From: Lathyrus oleraceus
Lineage: Eukaryota; Streptophyta; Magnoliopsida; Fabales; Fabaceae
Assembly (NCBI RefSeq): GCF_024323335.1
Contig: NC_066579.1
Coordinates: 1,460,501-1,524,500, forward strand
Direction: 5' to 3'
Length of the DNA stretch: 64,000 nt
In this document: positions 43,846 through 57,534 of the stretch, piece after piece
How positions within the stretch are numbered: position 1 is the stretch's first letter
Layout of the letters: each line of letters opens with the position of its first letter
Position numbers and translations under genes: made by a program
The notes under the pieces: model-generated
Databases searched by the model: none
What the model was told of the DNA's origin: nothing
Seen by the model: the letters and a program-made list of their open reading frames with translations, nothing else

Positions 43846-45129
43846 TTCATTGTAACACCTTAAATTCCCCCCGTGTAAATTTAAAACATTTATAAGAGAA
43901 AAAACAATTCAACATGAATTTAAGATGCTACACCACAACATACAATCAACCTGCTCAAGCGAAAAGACATGTAACACTTGACATTTATAAAAATAATAGT
44001 AATAACCACATGTCTGAATGTTAATTTTTATTAAATAGCAGCGAAACAACAATAACAAACAGTTAACTCAACATATCCAACATCAACATAACACATCATT
44101 ATCAGGAATGTTAAAACCTAACGAAAGACACAACATTCCCAATTCCCAAAGTTACACATCAGAGCAGACGTCGACACAAAAATAACCAGAAGACTTCATC
44201 TTCCACTTACATATGAGCTTCTACTGCGGATTATATGCATGCTACCCACGTGGAGGCAACATTCAAACAGAATGGGTGATATATCATATTTGTATAAAGG
44301 AAAACATGATAAAAAGTAAGCATCAGATTATCATATGCACATCACCCATTCCACAAGACAATTCTACATAATCTATGCAAAACTTACTCATACATAATAA
44401 CTACATAACAACCATCCAACATAATAACAACATAATCAACTATCCAAACAGGATAGCAAAAAAATCAACCATCCAACACAATAACAACATAATCAACTAT
44501 CCAAAGAGGATAATAACAAAATCAAACATCCAACACAATAACAAATGTAGCCAATTTACAATGCAATGAGACTTAAAAACTTGACTCGATGCATGTGGTA
44601 CCAATACGTGAACACTCGGGTTCACCGCTTCATTCCTCACCTCCTACGATCAAAGCCACAAATTCGTTACCATCACCTTTAATAAAGTCTCACTTATTCC
44701 ATCACCTCCAAAATTAGCTACAAACCCAATCTACACAATGGGATTTGAGGCTCACCAACAACGAACCATTTATCCAACAACATGAATGCATGCAACATAT
44801 TATATATGCAACAACAACATCATGCACAATGATCCACCACCAGAGTCAATGTACACTGCCAATACTAGCCATCATATATCAAACTTATATTATACAACTC
44901 AACAACATCAACATACAATATAATAAGCACCAACATTACATTTAAGGTTATGCCATACCACCACATAAACATTACAATGCATTTCAACACCATCACATAG
45001 AAAAATATTCATTTTCAAGTACGTAAACCAATTTTAAATGAAAGTACATGCTCCCATCTTTCTGGCACTTCGAACAACACTCGAATCGAACACTCAGAAT
45101 CAAATTTATGAATTTTTAAGGTTTTTAAG

Positions 45130-45410
45130 AAAATGCTCCCAGTGTAACCGGTTACCCTAAAACCAGTAACGGGTTACACTACATCCAGTAGTGCAACCCA
45201 CACTATCACACACACACAGTAACCGGTTACCTAAAAACTGGTAACCGATTACACCCCATTTCTTCATCCTTACGTGGCTTCTGTTTTATAGGGTAACCGG
45301 TTACCCAAAAACTGATAACCGGTTAGACCCCTCAAAATTTGCCCAGAAACGTGTTTTTTAAGCAGTGTAACTGGTTACTCCATTTCTGGTAACCAATTAT
45401 ATTGTCGCAG
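45130..45410. repeat. TAACCGGTTA palindrome array in the E5 3' LTR
   Basis: GTAACCGGTTAC and variants occur near 45140, 45166, 45221, 45245, 45295, 45319, 45369 and 45393, in pairs about 24-26 bp apart with pair spacing near 75 bp. The same array is in the other LTR. Confidence 0.85.
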
Positions 45411-46021
45411 AAGCACTTTTCTGTAACTTTTCCAAACTCAAATCATATAAGATTCATCCCAAAACCCCATTTTTCTTACAAATCATTTATACCACATTTT
45501 AATACGAAAAAACACTTTTCAAAAGTTCAAAAACCTAACTCATTTACACTGAAAACATTCATAACCTAGTTCCGACTCTGACTCGAATCAACATCAATCA
45601 CACCAGATTAACATCATATAATCTAATCAAATTTTGTGTTATTAATCACAACAATTCATCATTCCAACATCAGTCACAACATCATTATACACACAATTCA
45701 ACAATTAACAAATATCACCATGAACATGAACATAGAGAAGAAAAACGCAAAACTTACATGGCATAATCTACCCACCATCATCATATCAATCCTTAGATAA
45801 TCAGAACCCCTCCCTTACCTTAGAGTTCCTAGCAATAGATTATTTGACTTTCAACAATGGTGAATTATTCTCTTGAACCCTAGCCTCTTCTTATCCCTTT
45901 CTCAGCTTCTTCTTTTTTCTCTCGAAGGTTACGTTCTCAGAGTTTCTATCCCTCAATCCCATTTTCTATTTTTATTATAACTTTTATTATTTTATTAAGT
46001 TATTATATTATCACTATTTTC

Positions 46022-46027
<6 letters not shown>

Positions 46028-46055
<28 letters not shown>

Positions 46056-46083
46056 TAGTAATAATAATAATAGTAATAATAAC
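46028..46083. repeat. (ATA)n microsatellite
   Basis: About 18 imperfect AAT/ATA units. The other LTR has only a few units at 53047-53070, so it expanded after insertion or shrank in the partner. Confidence 0.9.
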
Positions 46084-46344
46084 CCACTCAATTAAATTAA
46101 TTAAATTAAGATTCATCTAATATTAATTAATTAACTAAATAATAACTAATATATTTAGTTAATTTTACTCACCACACCATCCTTTCTACACTTTTGGTCA
46201 AACACTCTTCAACACCTTAATTTATAAGGCAACGACCCCACACCAAGGGTACACAACACATTAAAATACCAATCAACACAACACAATCACAACTATCACA
46301 TAATTAATTACAAAAAATAATTTAAATAAAATCGGGGCGTTACA

Positions 46345-46360
46345 ACTCTCCCCCACTTAG
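46345..46360 (-). promoter_or_regulatory. polypurine tract of E5
   Basis: Minus strand CTAAGTGGGGGAGAGT, directly before TGTAACGCCCC. Confidence 0.8.
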
Positions 46361-47700
46361 AACATTTTCACGCCCGAAAATTACCTGATGTGAACAACTC
46401 TGGATACGACTCTCGCGTCCTGCTTTTCAACTCCCAAGTCATATTTCCTCTGGTAATGCCTCCCCACACTACCTTCACGAGAGCAATCTATTTTCCTATC
46501 AACTATTTCAGTTATCGATCATCAATCCTTATAAGCAGAGCCTAAACTGTAAGATTATCCCTCACCTGAACATCATCCATCGGAATCACATGCGATAGAT
46601 CTGGTACATACTTCTGAAGTTGTGAAACATGGAACACATCATGTATATTTGACAAATTTGGTGGTAACACCACTCTATAAGCAACATGTCTAACTTGTCG
46701 GATATCTGATATGAACCAAAAAATCGAGGAGTAAGCTTCCTCGACTTCAAAGCAAGTCCTACACCGGTCACCAAAGTGACTCTCAGGAATACATGGTTTC
46801 CCTCTTAAAACTCAAGATCCTTTCTCCTCTTATCATGATAGCTTTTCTGCCTACTCTGCAAAGCTTTCATCTTCTCTCGAATCAGCTTCACCTTCTTCGT
46901 AGTCTGTTGGATAATCTCAGGTCCAAGCACTACACTTTCACCAAATTCATGCCAGCACAAAGATATCCTGCACCTTCGACCATACAAGGATTCAAAAGGT
47001 GTCATTCCAATACTAGAATGGAAATTGTTATTATATGTGAACTCAATAAATGGAAAATGATTATCCCAAGCACCTCGTTGCTCGAGAACACGAGCTCTTA
47101 ACAAGTCCTCTAATAACTGAATGGTCCTCTCTGTCTGATCATTAGTCTGCGGATGATAAGTTGAACTCAACCTCAAGTTCGAACCTAAAGCTTTCTACGA
47201 ACTCTCCCAGAATCTGAAAGTGAACCTCAGATCTCTATTTGATACAATACTCAACGGAACTCCATGCAACTTCATAATCACACGAATATACATCTTTGCT
47301 AACTTCTTCATATAAAAACTTATGTTAATCGGAATAAAATGGGACGACTTCGTCAGTCTATCAACAATTACCCAAATGGAATCATGCCCTCTCAGAGTAT
47401 TTCGCAACCCCGTCACAAAATCCATAGAAATGTTATCCCATTTCCATTCTGGAATATGTAACGGTTGCATCAACCCTACAGGTTTCTGATGTTCAACCTT
47501 TGACTTCTGACAAGTTAGACAAGCATAAACAAACTGAGCCACATATCACTTCATTCCATACCACCAAAAGATCTTCTTCAGATCCTGATAAATCTTAGTA
47601 GCTCCTGAGTGAATACTTAAGCTACGTCAATGAATTTCTTCTAAAATCATCTTTTTCAACTCAGCTTTGTCAGGATACAAATTTTGTCTCTGAACCTCAA
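46358..47700 (-). pseudogene. E5 integrase with chromodomain, broken
   Basis: Minus-strand pieces: zinc-binding end ACLTCQKSK, core with SMDF (first D), SNRDLRFT (second D) and TYHPQTNDQTERT (E) between 47542 and 46805, then GPY-like PRFFGSYQISD and a chromodomain-like tail with VKVVWGG and MTWEL near 46400-46470. Stops and frameshifts separate the pieces (around 47180-47200, 46780 and 46590). Chromodomains steer integration to heterochromatin marks. Confidence 0.8.
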
Positions 47701-47706
47701 CACACC

Positions 47707-48261
47707 TTATTTATCCACTTTGAAATGATTACTTTCAGACTGATTACGTTGATTCATCAAGTCGACCAAATCCACATCCAACTTCTGACTCTCTTTAATG
47801 TTATTAAGAAAATCATTCTTGATCTTCAACATACCCAACATCACACTCTGCAGTGTCAGCTCACAGACCAAACTCATGTCTCTGAACTGTTCAATCATTT
47901 CCGACTCTCTAACCATCATAGCAGACATATGCAAAGACTTCCGACTTAAAGTATCATCCACGACATTCGCCTTACCAGGATGATAATTCAAGCCAAATTC
48001 ATAATCCTTTAATAATTCCAACCATCGGTGTTATCTCATATTTAGCTCCCTCCGATCAAACAAGTATTTCAAACTCTTATGATCACTAAACACTTCAAAT
48101 CTAGAACCATAGAGATGATGCCTCCAAATTTTCAATACGAACACCACTGCAGCCAACTCCAAATCATGCGTAGGATAGTTTGTCTCATGAATCCTCAATT
48201 GTCGTGAAGCATAAGCCACAACCTTTCCATCTTTCATTAGCACACCACCTAAACCCATCAA
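47707..48261 (-). pseudogene. E5 RNase H region, broken
   Basis: Two frames: 48261-48031 with [20 protein letters not shown] and [11 protein letters not shown], and 48021-47707 starting at the connection to integrase (GLNYHPGKANVVDDTLSRKS). One stop region separates them. Confidence 0.8.
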
Positions 48262-48273
48262 TAACGCATCTCA

Positions 48274-49467
48274 TTACACCACAAACGATTCATTTAGATC
48301 AGATAAAATCAAAATTGGAGTTGTAGTCAGCCTTTTCTTCAGCTCTACGAAATTGTTCTCACAATGAATGTCCCACACAAACGGTTTACCTTTGCAGGTC
48401 AATTGAGTTAACGGAAGTGCCAACTTGGAAAAGCCTTCAATAAGCCTGCGGTAATAACCAACCAAGCCCAAAAAGATTTTAATCTCTGTCACCGACTTTG
48501 GAGCCTCCCATTGTAGAACTACATCTACCTTTGATGGATCCACATCAATACCACCACCTAAAATAACATGACCAAGAAAGCTAACCTCTTTCAACCAGAA
48601 TTCACACTTTGACGACTTAACATAAAGCTTCTTCTTCTTCTTCTTCAACACTTGCAATACAACTCGCAAATGCTCAGCGTGTTCTTCTTCTGATTTAGAA
48701 TAGATCAGAATGTCATCAATGAATACCACGACAAAATGATCTAAGTAAGTATGAAAGATACAATTCATGTACTCCATAAATACTCCAGGTGCATTAGAAA
48801 CACCAAGTGGCATCACGATTTACTCATAGTGTCCATATCGAGTTCTAAATGATGTCTTCTGTACATCTTCATCATTCACTCTGATCTGGTGGTAACCTGA
48901 CCTCAAATCAATTTTGCTAAACACACATGCACCCACTAACTGATCCATCAAGTCATATATTCTCGAAAGTGGATACTTGTTCTTAATCTTCACTTTATTC
49001 AACTGTCGGTAATCCATACACAACCTCATGCTACTGTCTTTCTTCTTTACCAACAATATCGGAGCTCCCCAAGGAGACACACTTGGTCTCGTAAATCTCT
49101 TTTCTAGCATATATTCTAATTGTTTCTTCAACTTTACTAACTCTGATGCAAACATCATGTATTATGCCATAGAAACAAGTCTGGTACCAGGGGAAAGGTC
49201 ATTAGAAAACTCCACCTCTCTCTCTAGCGGTACATCTGAAATGTCATCTGGAAACACCTCTGGAAAATCTCACACTACCTACGATTCATCAATCACTGGC
49301 TGAATCTTAGCAGATAATATCGCAAATAACGCAAACACCTGAGTTTCCTCTTCCAAAAGCTCCTTTAACTCTCTAGTAGATAAGTAACTAGCTTTTTCCT
49401 CCTCACCAGGAGTAAGAAACCACATCGACTTGTTATAATAATTGATAAGAACGTGATTTAACTCCAA
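48274..49467 (-). pseudogene. E5 reverse transcriptase, broken
   Basis: Minus-strand frames 49467-49279 (linker), 49158-48820 (fingers; [12 protein letters not shown] and [13 protein letters not shown]) and 48816-48274 (palm and thumb; FIDD at residues 32-35, [15 protein letters not shown]). A stop codon at 48817-48819 separates the last two. A CTT microsatellite-like run adds extra lysines (KKKKKK) near 48640. Confidence 0.85.
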
Positions 49468-50756
49468 TCAGTTCATCCACAAGATAACATTAAGATTCTC
49501 CAATGGCAAGTAAATAAGATCAATGCCAAAATCTTTATCAAATATTATCAGAGGACAATTCAAACAAACTGAAGTAGTAGTCACTGAACCCTTAACAAGA
49601 GTTTCGATAACCATTTCTCCAATCATAGAAGACGCAACAAAGCGTAGCCTTTTCACACAGTCAATAGCAATAAAATAATGAGTAACACCAATATTAGTAA
49701 TAACAATCAAAGGTGTATTATTAATATAACATATACATCTAATCAACTTGTCATCATTAGAAGTTTGAGTCTCCATCAGAGTGAACACCTTTCCTCTAGT
49801 TGAAGCTTGCTTAGGCTTTACGTAACGAGTGCTGATATCTCCTAGTTCACCAGAGTTGTAGAAAGTCACCACATTCTCTTTGCAATCAGCAACCCGATGT
49901 CCTGACTTCCCACACTTGTAACACTTCTTCACATCACTCTTGCATTCACTGACACGATGACCCAACTCACCGCACCTATAGCATTTAAGAGGATTAGGAG
50001 CACCTCCCTCACTTGGCCTCTCACAATCAACAACTCTTTGTTTACCTTTATCAGCTAGAGCACTATATGGCTACCCACGGTTCAGATTCTGCTTTTCTCT
50101 TCTCTCGTTCAACCCCTTGTAGTGAGTCGACCGAGCCTTACTATCATCCTCATAAATTCTACAATTGTTCACCAATTTTAGAAACCTCCTGATTCGTTGG
50201 TATCCAATCACCTACTTAATTTCAGGACGTAATCCATTCTCGAATTTGATACACTTCGAGAACTCAGCAGTTGCCTCACTATAATGAGGGTGGAACTTAA
50301 CAAGTTCTACAAATCTGACAGCATACTCAGTAACCAACAAGTTCACTGCTTCAACTCCAGAAACTCAATCTCCTTTTTCCCACGAACATCCTCAGGAAAG
50401 TGCTTTCTCATAAACTCCATGCTGAACACAACCCAAGTTAAAACTTCCGCTGCAGCATCCAACACCTGACGAGTGTTGATCCACTAGTCATCAGCTTCCT
50501 TAGCTAACATATGCATACCAAACCGCACCCTATGTGCTTCAGAGCAATCCATTACTCTCAAAATACTCTCAATATTCCTGAGCCAAGTGTGTACTCCATC
50601 AAGATCGTACCTACCCTTGAAAGCAGGCGGATTGTTCCTCTAGAACTTCCCTAAATGTCAAAACTCATCGTTCCCATCAAAATTAGGTTGATTCTGCACA
50701 ACCTAAGAAACAACCTGCAAAGCAACAACAATAGCATAATCGTTTCTTCCATCCAT
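49468..50756 (-). pseudogene. E5 gag and protease, broken
   Basis: The gag ATG is likely at 50756 (MDGRNDYAIVVA). The capsid region has many stops (for example TWLRNIESILRVMDCSEAHR near 50510-50600). From 49965 the frame is open with CCHC knuckles, CYKCGKSGHRVADC and a decayed FYNSGELGDIS. In protease the active-site triad appears as TNIG where D-T/S-G is expected, so it would be inactive. Confidence 0.75.
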
Positions 50757-50865
50757 TTTCTATTTCACATCAACGACAACAACAACAATGGTTAAAGAGA
50801 CAACATCGACAATATTCAACTATCACACCATACTGACTCAACAACTTGGCCAGACCGACCGACCT

Positions 50866-50877
50866 GCGCTGATACCA
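50866..50877 (-). promoter_or_regulatory. primer binding site of E5
   Basis: Minus strand TGGTATCAGCGC just after the 5' LTR, one base different from the usual initiator-Met site TGGTATCAGAGC. Confidence 0.8.
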
Positions 50878-50880
50878 CTA

Positions 50881-53309
50881 TGTAACAACCAAAATTTCCC
50901 CCGCATAAAATTAAAACATTTATCAAAGTAAAACCATTCAACATGAATTTAGGATGCTACACTACAAAATACAATCAACTTGCTCAATCGAAAAGACATG
51001 TAACACTTGACATTTATAAAAATAGTAGTAATAACCATATGTCTGAATGTTAACTTTTATTAAATAGCAGTGGAACAACAATAACAAACAGTTAACTCAA
51101 TATATCCAACATCGACATAACATGTCATTATCAGGAATGTTAAAACATAACAAAAGACACAACCCAATTCTCAGTGTTACACATCAGAGCAGACGCTGAC
51201 ACAAAAATAAATGGAAGACTTCATCTTTCATTCACATATGAGCTTTTACTGCGGATTATATACACGTTACCCACATGAAGGAAAAATTCAAACATAAGGG
51301 GTGAGATATCATAATTATATAAAGGAAAGCATGATAATAATTAAGCATCATATTATCACACACACATCACCGATTCCACAATACAATTCCACATAATCCA
51401 TGCAACAACTGCTCACACATAATAACTACATAACAATCATCTAACAATATAGCAACATAATAAACTATCTAAACAAGATAACAAAAAAATCAACCATCCA
51501 ACACAATAACAATATAATCAACTATCCAAACAGGATAACAACAAAATCAACCATCCAACATAATAACAAATGTAGTCAATGTACAATGCAATGAGACTCA
51601 ACAACTCAACTCAATACATATGGTACCAATACGTGAACACTCAGGTTCACTGCTTCAATTCTCACATCCTAGGATCAAAGCTATTAATTCGTTACCATCA
51701 CCTCGAATAACGTCTCACTGATTCCATCACCTCCGAAATCAGCTACAGGCCTAATCCACACGATGGGATTTGAGGCTCACCAACAACAGACCATTTATCC
51801 AACAACATGAATGCATGCAACATATTATAGATACAACAACAACATCATGCATAATGACCCACAACCATAGTCAATGTACACCGCCAATACTGGACACCAT
51901 ACATCAAACACGTATTATACAGCTCAACAACATCAACATACAACATAACAAGCAAAAACATTGCATTCAATGTTATGTCACACCACCACATAAACATTAC
52001 AATACATTCCAACACCATCACACAGAAAAATATTAATTTTCAGGTACTGAAACCAATTTTAAATGAAAGTATAAGCTCTCAACTTTCTGACGCTTTGAAC
52101 GGCACTCGAATCGGACATTCAAAATAAAAGTTATGAATTTTTAAAAATTTTAAGAAAATGCTCCCAATGTAACAGGTTATCCTAAAACCAGTAACCGGTT
52201 ACAGTACATCTGGTAGTGTAACCCACACTGTCACATACACATGGTAACCGGTTACCCAAAAACTGGTAACTAATTACACCCCCTTTATCCAGCCCATGCC
52301 CGACTTTTGTTTTATAGGGTAACCAGTTACCCAAAAACTGGTAACCGGTTACACCCCTCAAATTTTGCCCATAAACGTGTTCTTAAGCAGTGTAACCAAT
52401 TACTTCATTTCTGGTAACCGATTACACTGTCGCATAAGCACTTTTCTACAACTTTTCCAAACACAAATCACATAAAATTCATCCCAAAACCCCATTTTCT
52501 TACAAATCGTTTATACCACATTTTAACATGAAAAAACACTTTTCAAAAGTTCAAAACCCTAACTTATTTACATCAAAAACATTCATAACTCATCTTCGAC
52601 TCTGACTCAAATCAACATCAATCACCCCACATTAACATCATTCAATCCAATCAAATTTCATGTTTCTAACCGCAACAATTCATCAATCCAACATTTGTCA
52701 CAACATCATCGTACACACAATTTAACAATTAACAAATATCACCATGAACATGAACATAGAGAAGAAAAACACAAAACCTACATGACATTATCTATCCACC
52801 ATCATCATGTTAATCTTAGATAATTAGAACCTCACCTTTACCTTAGAGTTCCTAGCAATAGACTTTTTGACCTTCAACAATGGTGAATTTTTCTCTTGAG
52901 CCCTAACCTCTTCTTCTCCCTTTCTCAGCTTCTTATCTTTTCTCCCAAATGTTGCGTTTTTTTAGTTTCTATCCCTCAATCCCCTTTTCTATTTTTATTA
53001 TAACTCTTCTTATTTTATTAAGTTATTATATTATCACTATTTTCTTAATAATAATAGTACTAGTAATAATAAATCACTCTATTAAATTTATTAAATTAAT
53101 ATTCATCTAATATTAATTAAATAAATAAATAATAACTAATATAATTAATTAGTTTTACTCACCACACCATCCTTTCTACACTTTTGCTCAAACACTCCAT
53201 AACACCTTAATTTCTAAGGCAACTACCCCACACCAATGGTACACAACACAACCACAACTATCACATGATTAATTACAAAAAATAATTTAAATAAAATTTG
53301 GGCGTTAGA
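50881..53309 (-). repeat. 5' LTR of E5 (2429 bp)
   Basis: Partner of 43851-46344. On the minus strand it starts TCTAACGCCC (TG changed to TC) and ends GGTTGTTACA. The palindrome array lies at about 52170-52430. No gene. Confidence 0.85.
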
Positions 53310-53314
53310 CTCAT

Positions 53315-53447
53315 TTAAGTGGCAAGCTGTCAAATTTGTGTTTGGAAAGTCTGAATACTAGAATTTGTCTGTTGCTAAAACTGGAGATTATATAGCCATT
53401 TTCTTGACAAGGTCCTTAAGTGAAGGTCCAGAAGGTGCATAGGTGGT
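53315..53447 (-). pseudogene. E4 gag fragment right of E5
   Basis: The minus strand begins TYAPSGPSLKDLVKKMA, typical Athila gag, followed by stops. It continues the sequence broken at 43850 and ends where the E6 LTR starts. Confidence 0.7.
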
Positions 53448-56400
53448 TGTAGCACCTCAAATTTGCACCCTACCTTTTGTACATTCATTTCATATTAGGT
53501 CATTAGCATAACATGGTCCATTGCATAACATTGCATTGTCCATTTGCCCAAGTGCAAGCCCACTGACAAATTAGGTCAAACCGGTCAAGAGAATCAGTCA
53601 AACAAGCAAGCCAGTGCTATTTTCATTGGAACAAAGCCCTATGGTTGATTTATCAAGTTCATATGGTCTAAGGATCATTGTGAAATGGTTTGGCCAAAGA
53701 TTGGATGATCAAAGCTCAACAGTCAAGCTGAATTTCTTCAGGAACCATAGAAAGTCAACTGTGGTCAACTGTGGTCAACTGTGCTTGATTTTATGGATTG
53801 GAAGGTGTGAGATGGTTTGAAAGGCCTCATTCATGTCCATATAAGTCTTATTTGACATATCAAAGACCAAGGTTGAAGATTGGGAGGTCAGACAAGAAGT
53901 TTCCAAAAATGGCAGGTGACTTGTAATTTCAACTACCCAAAATGGAAAGTTTTTCTCCTCAAAATTACTTCATCATACAAGCTTCAGATGGAATTTTGTC
54001 CAACATGAAAGTTGAAGATCTTGATCTCACCATTCCAAAAAGTCCAAGAACTTGAAATTCCCATGTGTGGTTGGCAAGATATGGTCCATTCATTTTCAGA
54101 AAATGCCCAAATTCAAAGTGACATAACTTGCACATGGAATGGCCAAATTGGATGGTTCTTCTTTGAGAAAACCACATTTGATGTGTACTTTCATAATCCA
54201 TCATCACATTTTGCCAAAAGCCTTCACATAAAAAGGTCAATTTTCAAGTGCACCAATTAAAAACCAAGGGCAAAATGGTCCAAAACTCAAATTACATGGA
54301 ATTTTGAAATGGGACTTTTTGCAACACCTTCCAAATGGAATTTTTGACTTGTGTGAATTGAGTTTAGACTGATATGTGGACTGGTTTAAGAAAGGGCATA
54401 TTGGACCAAAGCTTGAAAAATGCATATTACACTAATCTCTTCCATTTGCTTAATCTTAATTAATTTTGGATTAGGGGGAGGTATAAAGAGCTAATTGTAA
54501 CTGTATTGCTTAATCACATCTTATTTTTTCAGATCCAAGAGCCAAATTCCCAAAATTCTCTCACTTTTTCTCCATTTTCACATAAGCATTTTTGATCAAT
54601 TCTTCAATAATTCACGGTTGTTCTTGCAAGTTCTTGTTTGAATCTTCATATGTAGGTGATGTTGAAGTTCTGTTGAAGGATTTGGAGGCAAAAACCGAGA
54701 AAATTCACACTGTCCAAGTCTTGAGTTCTTCCATGGCAGCTGCGAAAATCCATTGATTCGTGCATCTTTAAGCTAAGAGTTCTTCACCAATCACCTTCAT
54801 AATCATCGTCCTTCATCTGTTTTCAAGAATTGGATCAAAACAAGCAAAGATTTCACACTGTGCTTCAAGAAGGTGAGTTTTTCGAATCTTCCAATTGTTG
54901 CAATTGCCATGTGGATTCAGTAGATCGTTGAACGTAGAGTGCATTGATGCTTGAATCGTTTAATTTCATCCACTAATCATCAAGATATTGTAGATTTAAG
55001 TTTGTGTACCAAAACTTCTTTCGATTAGATCTTTTCGCACGTTAACCTTTAGACACTTTCGTGGACATATTCGTAACCTACGTTGAGAGACGAAGAGATT
55101 GGTATAAGGCTCGTTCATTTTCGTTGAGATTTGCTCGTAACCGATTCCGAAGGTGATGAACATAAGAACACGCTGAAGAACGAAGAAATTCTGGAGAATT
55201 TTCGCTGTAGATCCGTGCCGTGCGCTTCCATTTTCGAATTTCTGTTTGGCGCCGGCTTGGACCAATAGGAAGCCGCCACGCCATTAAATGCTGCTGTGCG
55301 TTTTGGCTAGGCTGAAGATAATTACCATAATGCCACTCGCTGTAGATTAAATCCAAATTAATCCATATTACACATTAAATAATTATTTCACATATTAACA
55401 AATCTTGTAAAATTCATAGAAAATCCAATTTTAATCCAAATTAGGTGGGACTTTTTTTGTTAGATTCCAAATTTAATCTAGTTTTTTTTAGGCATAGTAG
55501 TGCAAGTTGTGCCTGGTAAAATTTTGATTGGCCTAGGGATCTTGATCATGTGTGCATTATTCATATGTTTCACCATTTTAATCACCAAATAATCATGCTA
55601 GCTCCAAATTTAATGAAATTTCACATGCTAATTCTTGACTCATGCCTGGAGATTTTGATGTACAATTTGTGATTTTTGGATCTCTGGTTTGATAGATATG
55701 ATTTAATCTTTTTGAGTGTGACAATATGTGTCACACTATGCTATGCTGACTTCATGATTTAATTTTCCATGCTTATGCTTTGCCTATGGCTCTGATTTTT
55801 TGCATGAGATATCTTGTATATGTGTAGTTTCACCATGATTTTTTGTGGATTTAATTGATCCATTTTCTAATTGATTGACATTTTTGATTGCTGTTTAGCA
55901 TTTTTGGATTGTTTCTTGAGTAGCAAACTTACATGACTTGTTAAATACTCATCCCTTATCCTATGCATATGAAATTTGGTGGAGTGCTTCCTAACATGTT
56001 TAGCTGTAATTTGGCTTTGGTCCCATCCATTTCTCATTTGATCTCACTGTTTTGCAATTGATTGAAGTTGACACTTGTTTTGTGACCTAGTTTAGGTTGA
56101 TTTTTGCATGCCATGACATGTTGAATTTAATTCCTCTACTTCCACTTGTCCAAATGGCATGAAAATTGATATGTAGCTCATTGAATGTGTCTTGTTTAGG
56201 CTAGAATTTTTGTGGAATTTATTGAACTGTTTAGGTATTTGTTTGAGTGAGATCATTCTGTTTGCTCATATATGATCCACATTTGCCTAGCTTGACTTAA
56301 ATTGTGCATGAAATAAATTTAGTGCATAGTTTAGATGTGAGACCAATTAGATTCTCTTTGTAATTGACTTATCTTGATTTTGATCATGTTTCATTTGCTG

Positions 56401-56784
56401 TTTTGACTTTTTCACTTCCTTTTGACCCTAGGCTTGTCCTAGTGGTCTTGTATCTCATGTTTGAATGTGACTTTCAGGTGAAGAAGCAAAATACCTTAAG
56501 GAGGTGGATTCACATTTGATTGAGATGTCATGTGATATTGTGCACTAACTTGTTTTGTTTTGTAGGATGCTTGGCTCCTTTGAGTTGGCTTGCACTTTGG
56601 TGCATTGGATTGTGTTTGTCTGTGTATAGCTAATTGTGAATCATTTGCTGTTTAATTCTGTGATTGGTATACTGATGATATTTGATTGATTTCAGGTACA
56701 TTAAGTTGCTAATATTGCTTTGCTTTGCTTGATAAGCAATTTGCACTGAGGTATAACATTCTTGTCTCCATGTAGTCTGGAAGA

Positions 56785-57097
56785 CCTGGCCTGTTACTTG
56801 GCCAGGCACCTGTCTGAAGTCCTCCTTAAGAGGCGATGTTTGTGATTATTTACTTTTGTCCCCAAGCAGGTAAAGACCTCTATGAGGCAATTGGCGGAAC
56901 CCAAGGGATATGCAATCTATCCCCCGCTATTCTGTTGAGTCGTCCCTCTGCTCACACCACTGTGTTGATTCATTGGGACACAAACCCAAGATCTTGTACA
57001 ATGTACAGTTGTGTCAGAGTCTTAAGTGTAGAAGGGTTCCCACATTCTGAACCCACGCTCCTTTGTCTGAAGCTCTCCCTGGCCAGGGATAAGAGCT
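56785..57097 (+). other. conserved hairpin block in the E6 LTR
   Basis: CCTGGCC/GGCCAGG (56785-56791, 56800-56806), CCTC/GAGG, GGGATA/TATCCC (56905-56910, 56918-56923), GGGTTC/GAACCC (57034-57039, 57049-57054), and CCCTGGCCAGGG (57077-57088) within AGCTCT/AGAGCT. Order and spacing are like E1 and E3. Confidence 0.7.
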
Positions 57098-57233
57098 GTG
57101 AAGTCTTATCTTCACTCTCCTTTCATCAGCTTCACCTTAGCCCCTCAATGGCAAGGTTAAGAGCTAACACTACCTCTGTACAGATGACTTGCTCTTGCAG
57201 TCTTACCCTTTGATTGAGCCCCATTTGTGTGCA

Positions 57234-57240
57234 TATAGTG
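57234..57240 (+). promoter_or_regulatory. candidate TATA box of the E6 LTR
   Basis: TATAGTG followed by TGTGCTACTTG; aligned with the E1 and E3 TATA-like sites, 140 bases after the hairpin block. Confidence 0.45.
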
Positions 57241-57534
57241 TGTGCTACTTGTGAATGCTTGATTTGTTGTTTGCTTGTGTTGAATAGGATAGGCTTGCTT
57301 CCTGTGCAAGTTAGCTAGAAACCTTGACTTAGGGACAACTTTGCATGATAACAGCTAGGCTCGAGTCGTAGTCTCCCTAGTTGTGTTTCCCTCTGTCATC
57401 TGGTTAGGCTAGTCCTGTGTCCCTTCGTAGGGGAACTACGTCGCCCTGATCCTCATACCAGATGAGGTACGTAGGCAGGAGATGAGCATATCTCTCCGGG
57501 CGCCTGTGTCTTTGTTTTGTGTTGTTGTGTGCTT

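Larger units (their letters stand above)
43851..46344 (-). repeat. 3' LTR of E5 (2494 bp)
   Basis: Minus-strand start TGTAACGCCCCGATTTTATT (46344 downward), end GGTGTTACA (43851). Contains the TAACCGGTTA array (45135-45400) and an ATA microsatellite (46028-46083). No gene. Confidence 0.88.
43851..53309 (-). mobile_element. E5: chromovirus (Tekay-like Ty3/gypsy), decayed
   Basis: Minus strand. 5' LTR 50881-53309, PBS 50866-50877, gag-pol pseudogene 50756-46358, polypurine tract 46345-46360, 3' LTR 43851-46344. Flanks TTCAT (43846-43850) and CTCAT (53310-53314) form a target duplication with one mismatch. Several stops and frameshifts break every domain. The LTRs differ by roughly 10 percent over the first 200 bases compared, so E5 is much older than E3. 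Confidence 0.88.
39885..53447 (-). mobile_element. E4: Athila-like Ty3/gypsy element, internally deleted, split by E5
   Basis: Minus-strand element with its 3' LTR at 39890-40890 and internal region from 40891, interrupted by E5 (43851-53309), then 53315-53447, where E6 cuts it. The protease with DLGAS, the AAGTGTGGGGG polypurine tracts and gag phrases such as YAPSGPSLKDLVKKMA and MNVMQQTQGSN are Athila-like. Only about 280 bp lie between protease and the integrase end, so RT, RNase H and most of integrase are missing. TCTAC (39885-39889) is the left target duplication; the other copy and the 5' LTR are not in the window. Confidence 0.8.

Noticed and set aside
56836..57213. 125-codon plus-strand frame in the E6 LTR
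   Set aside because: It overlaps the conserved hairpin block; E1 and E3 copies do not keep the frame.
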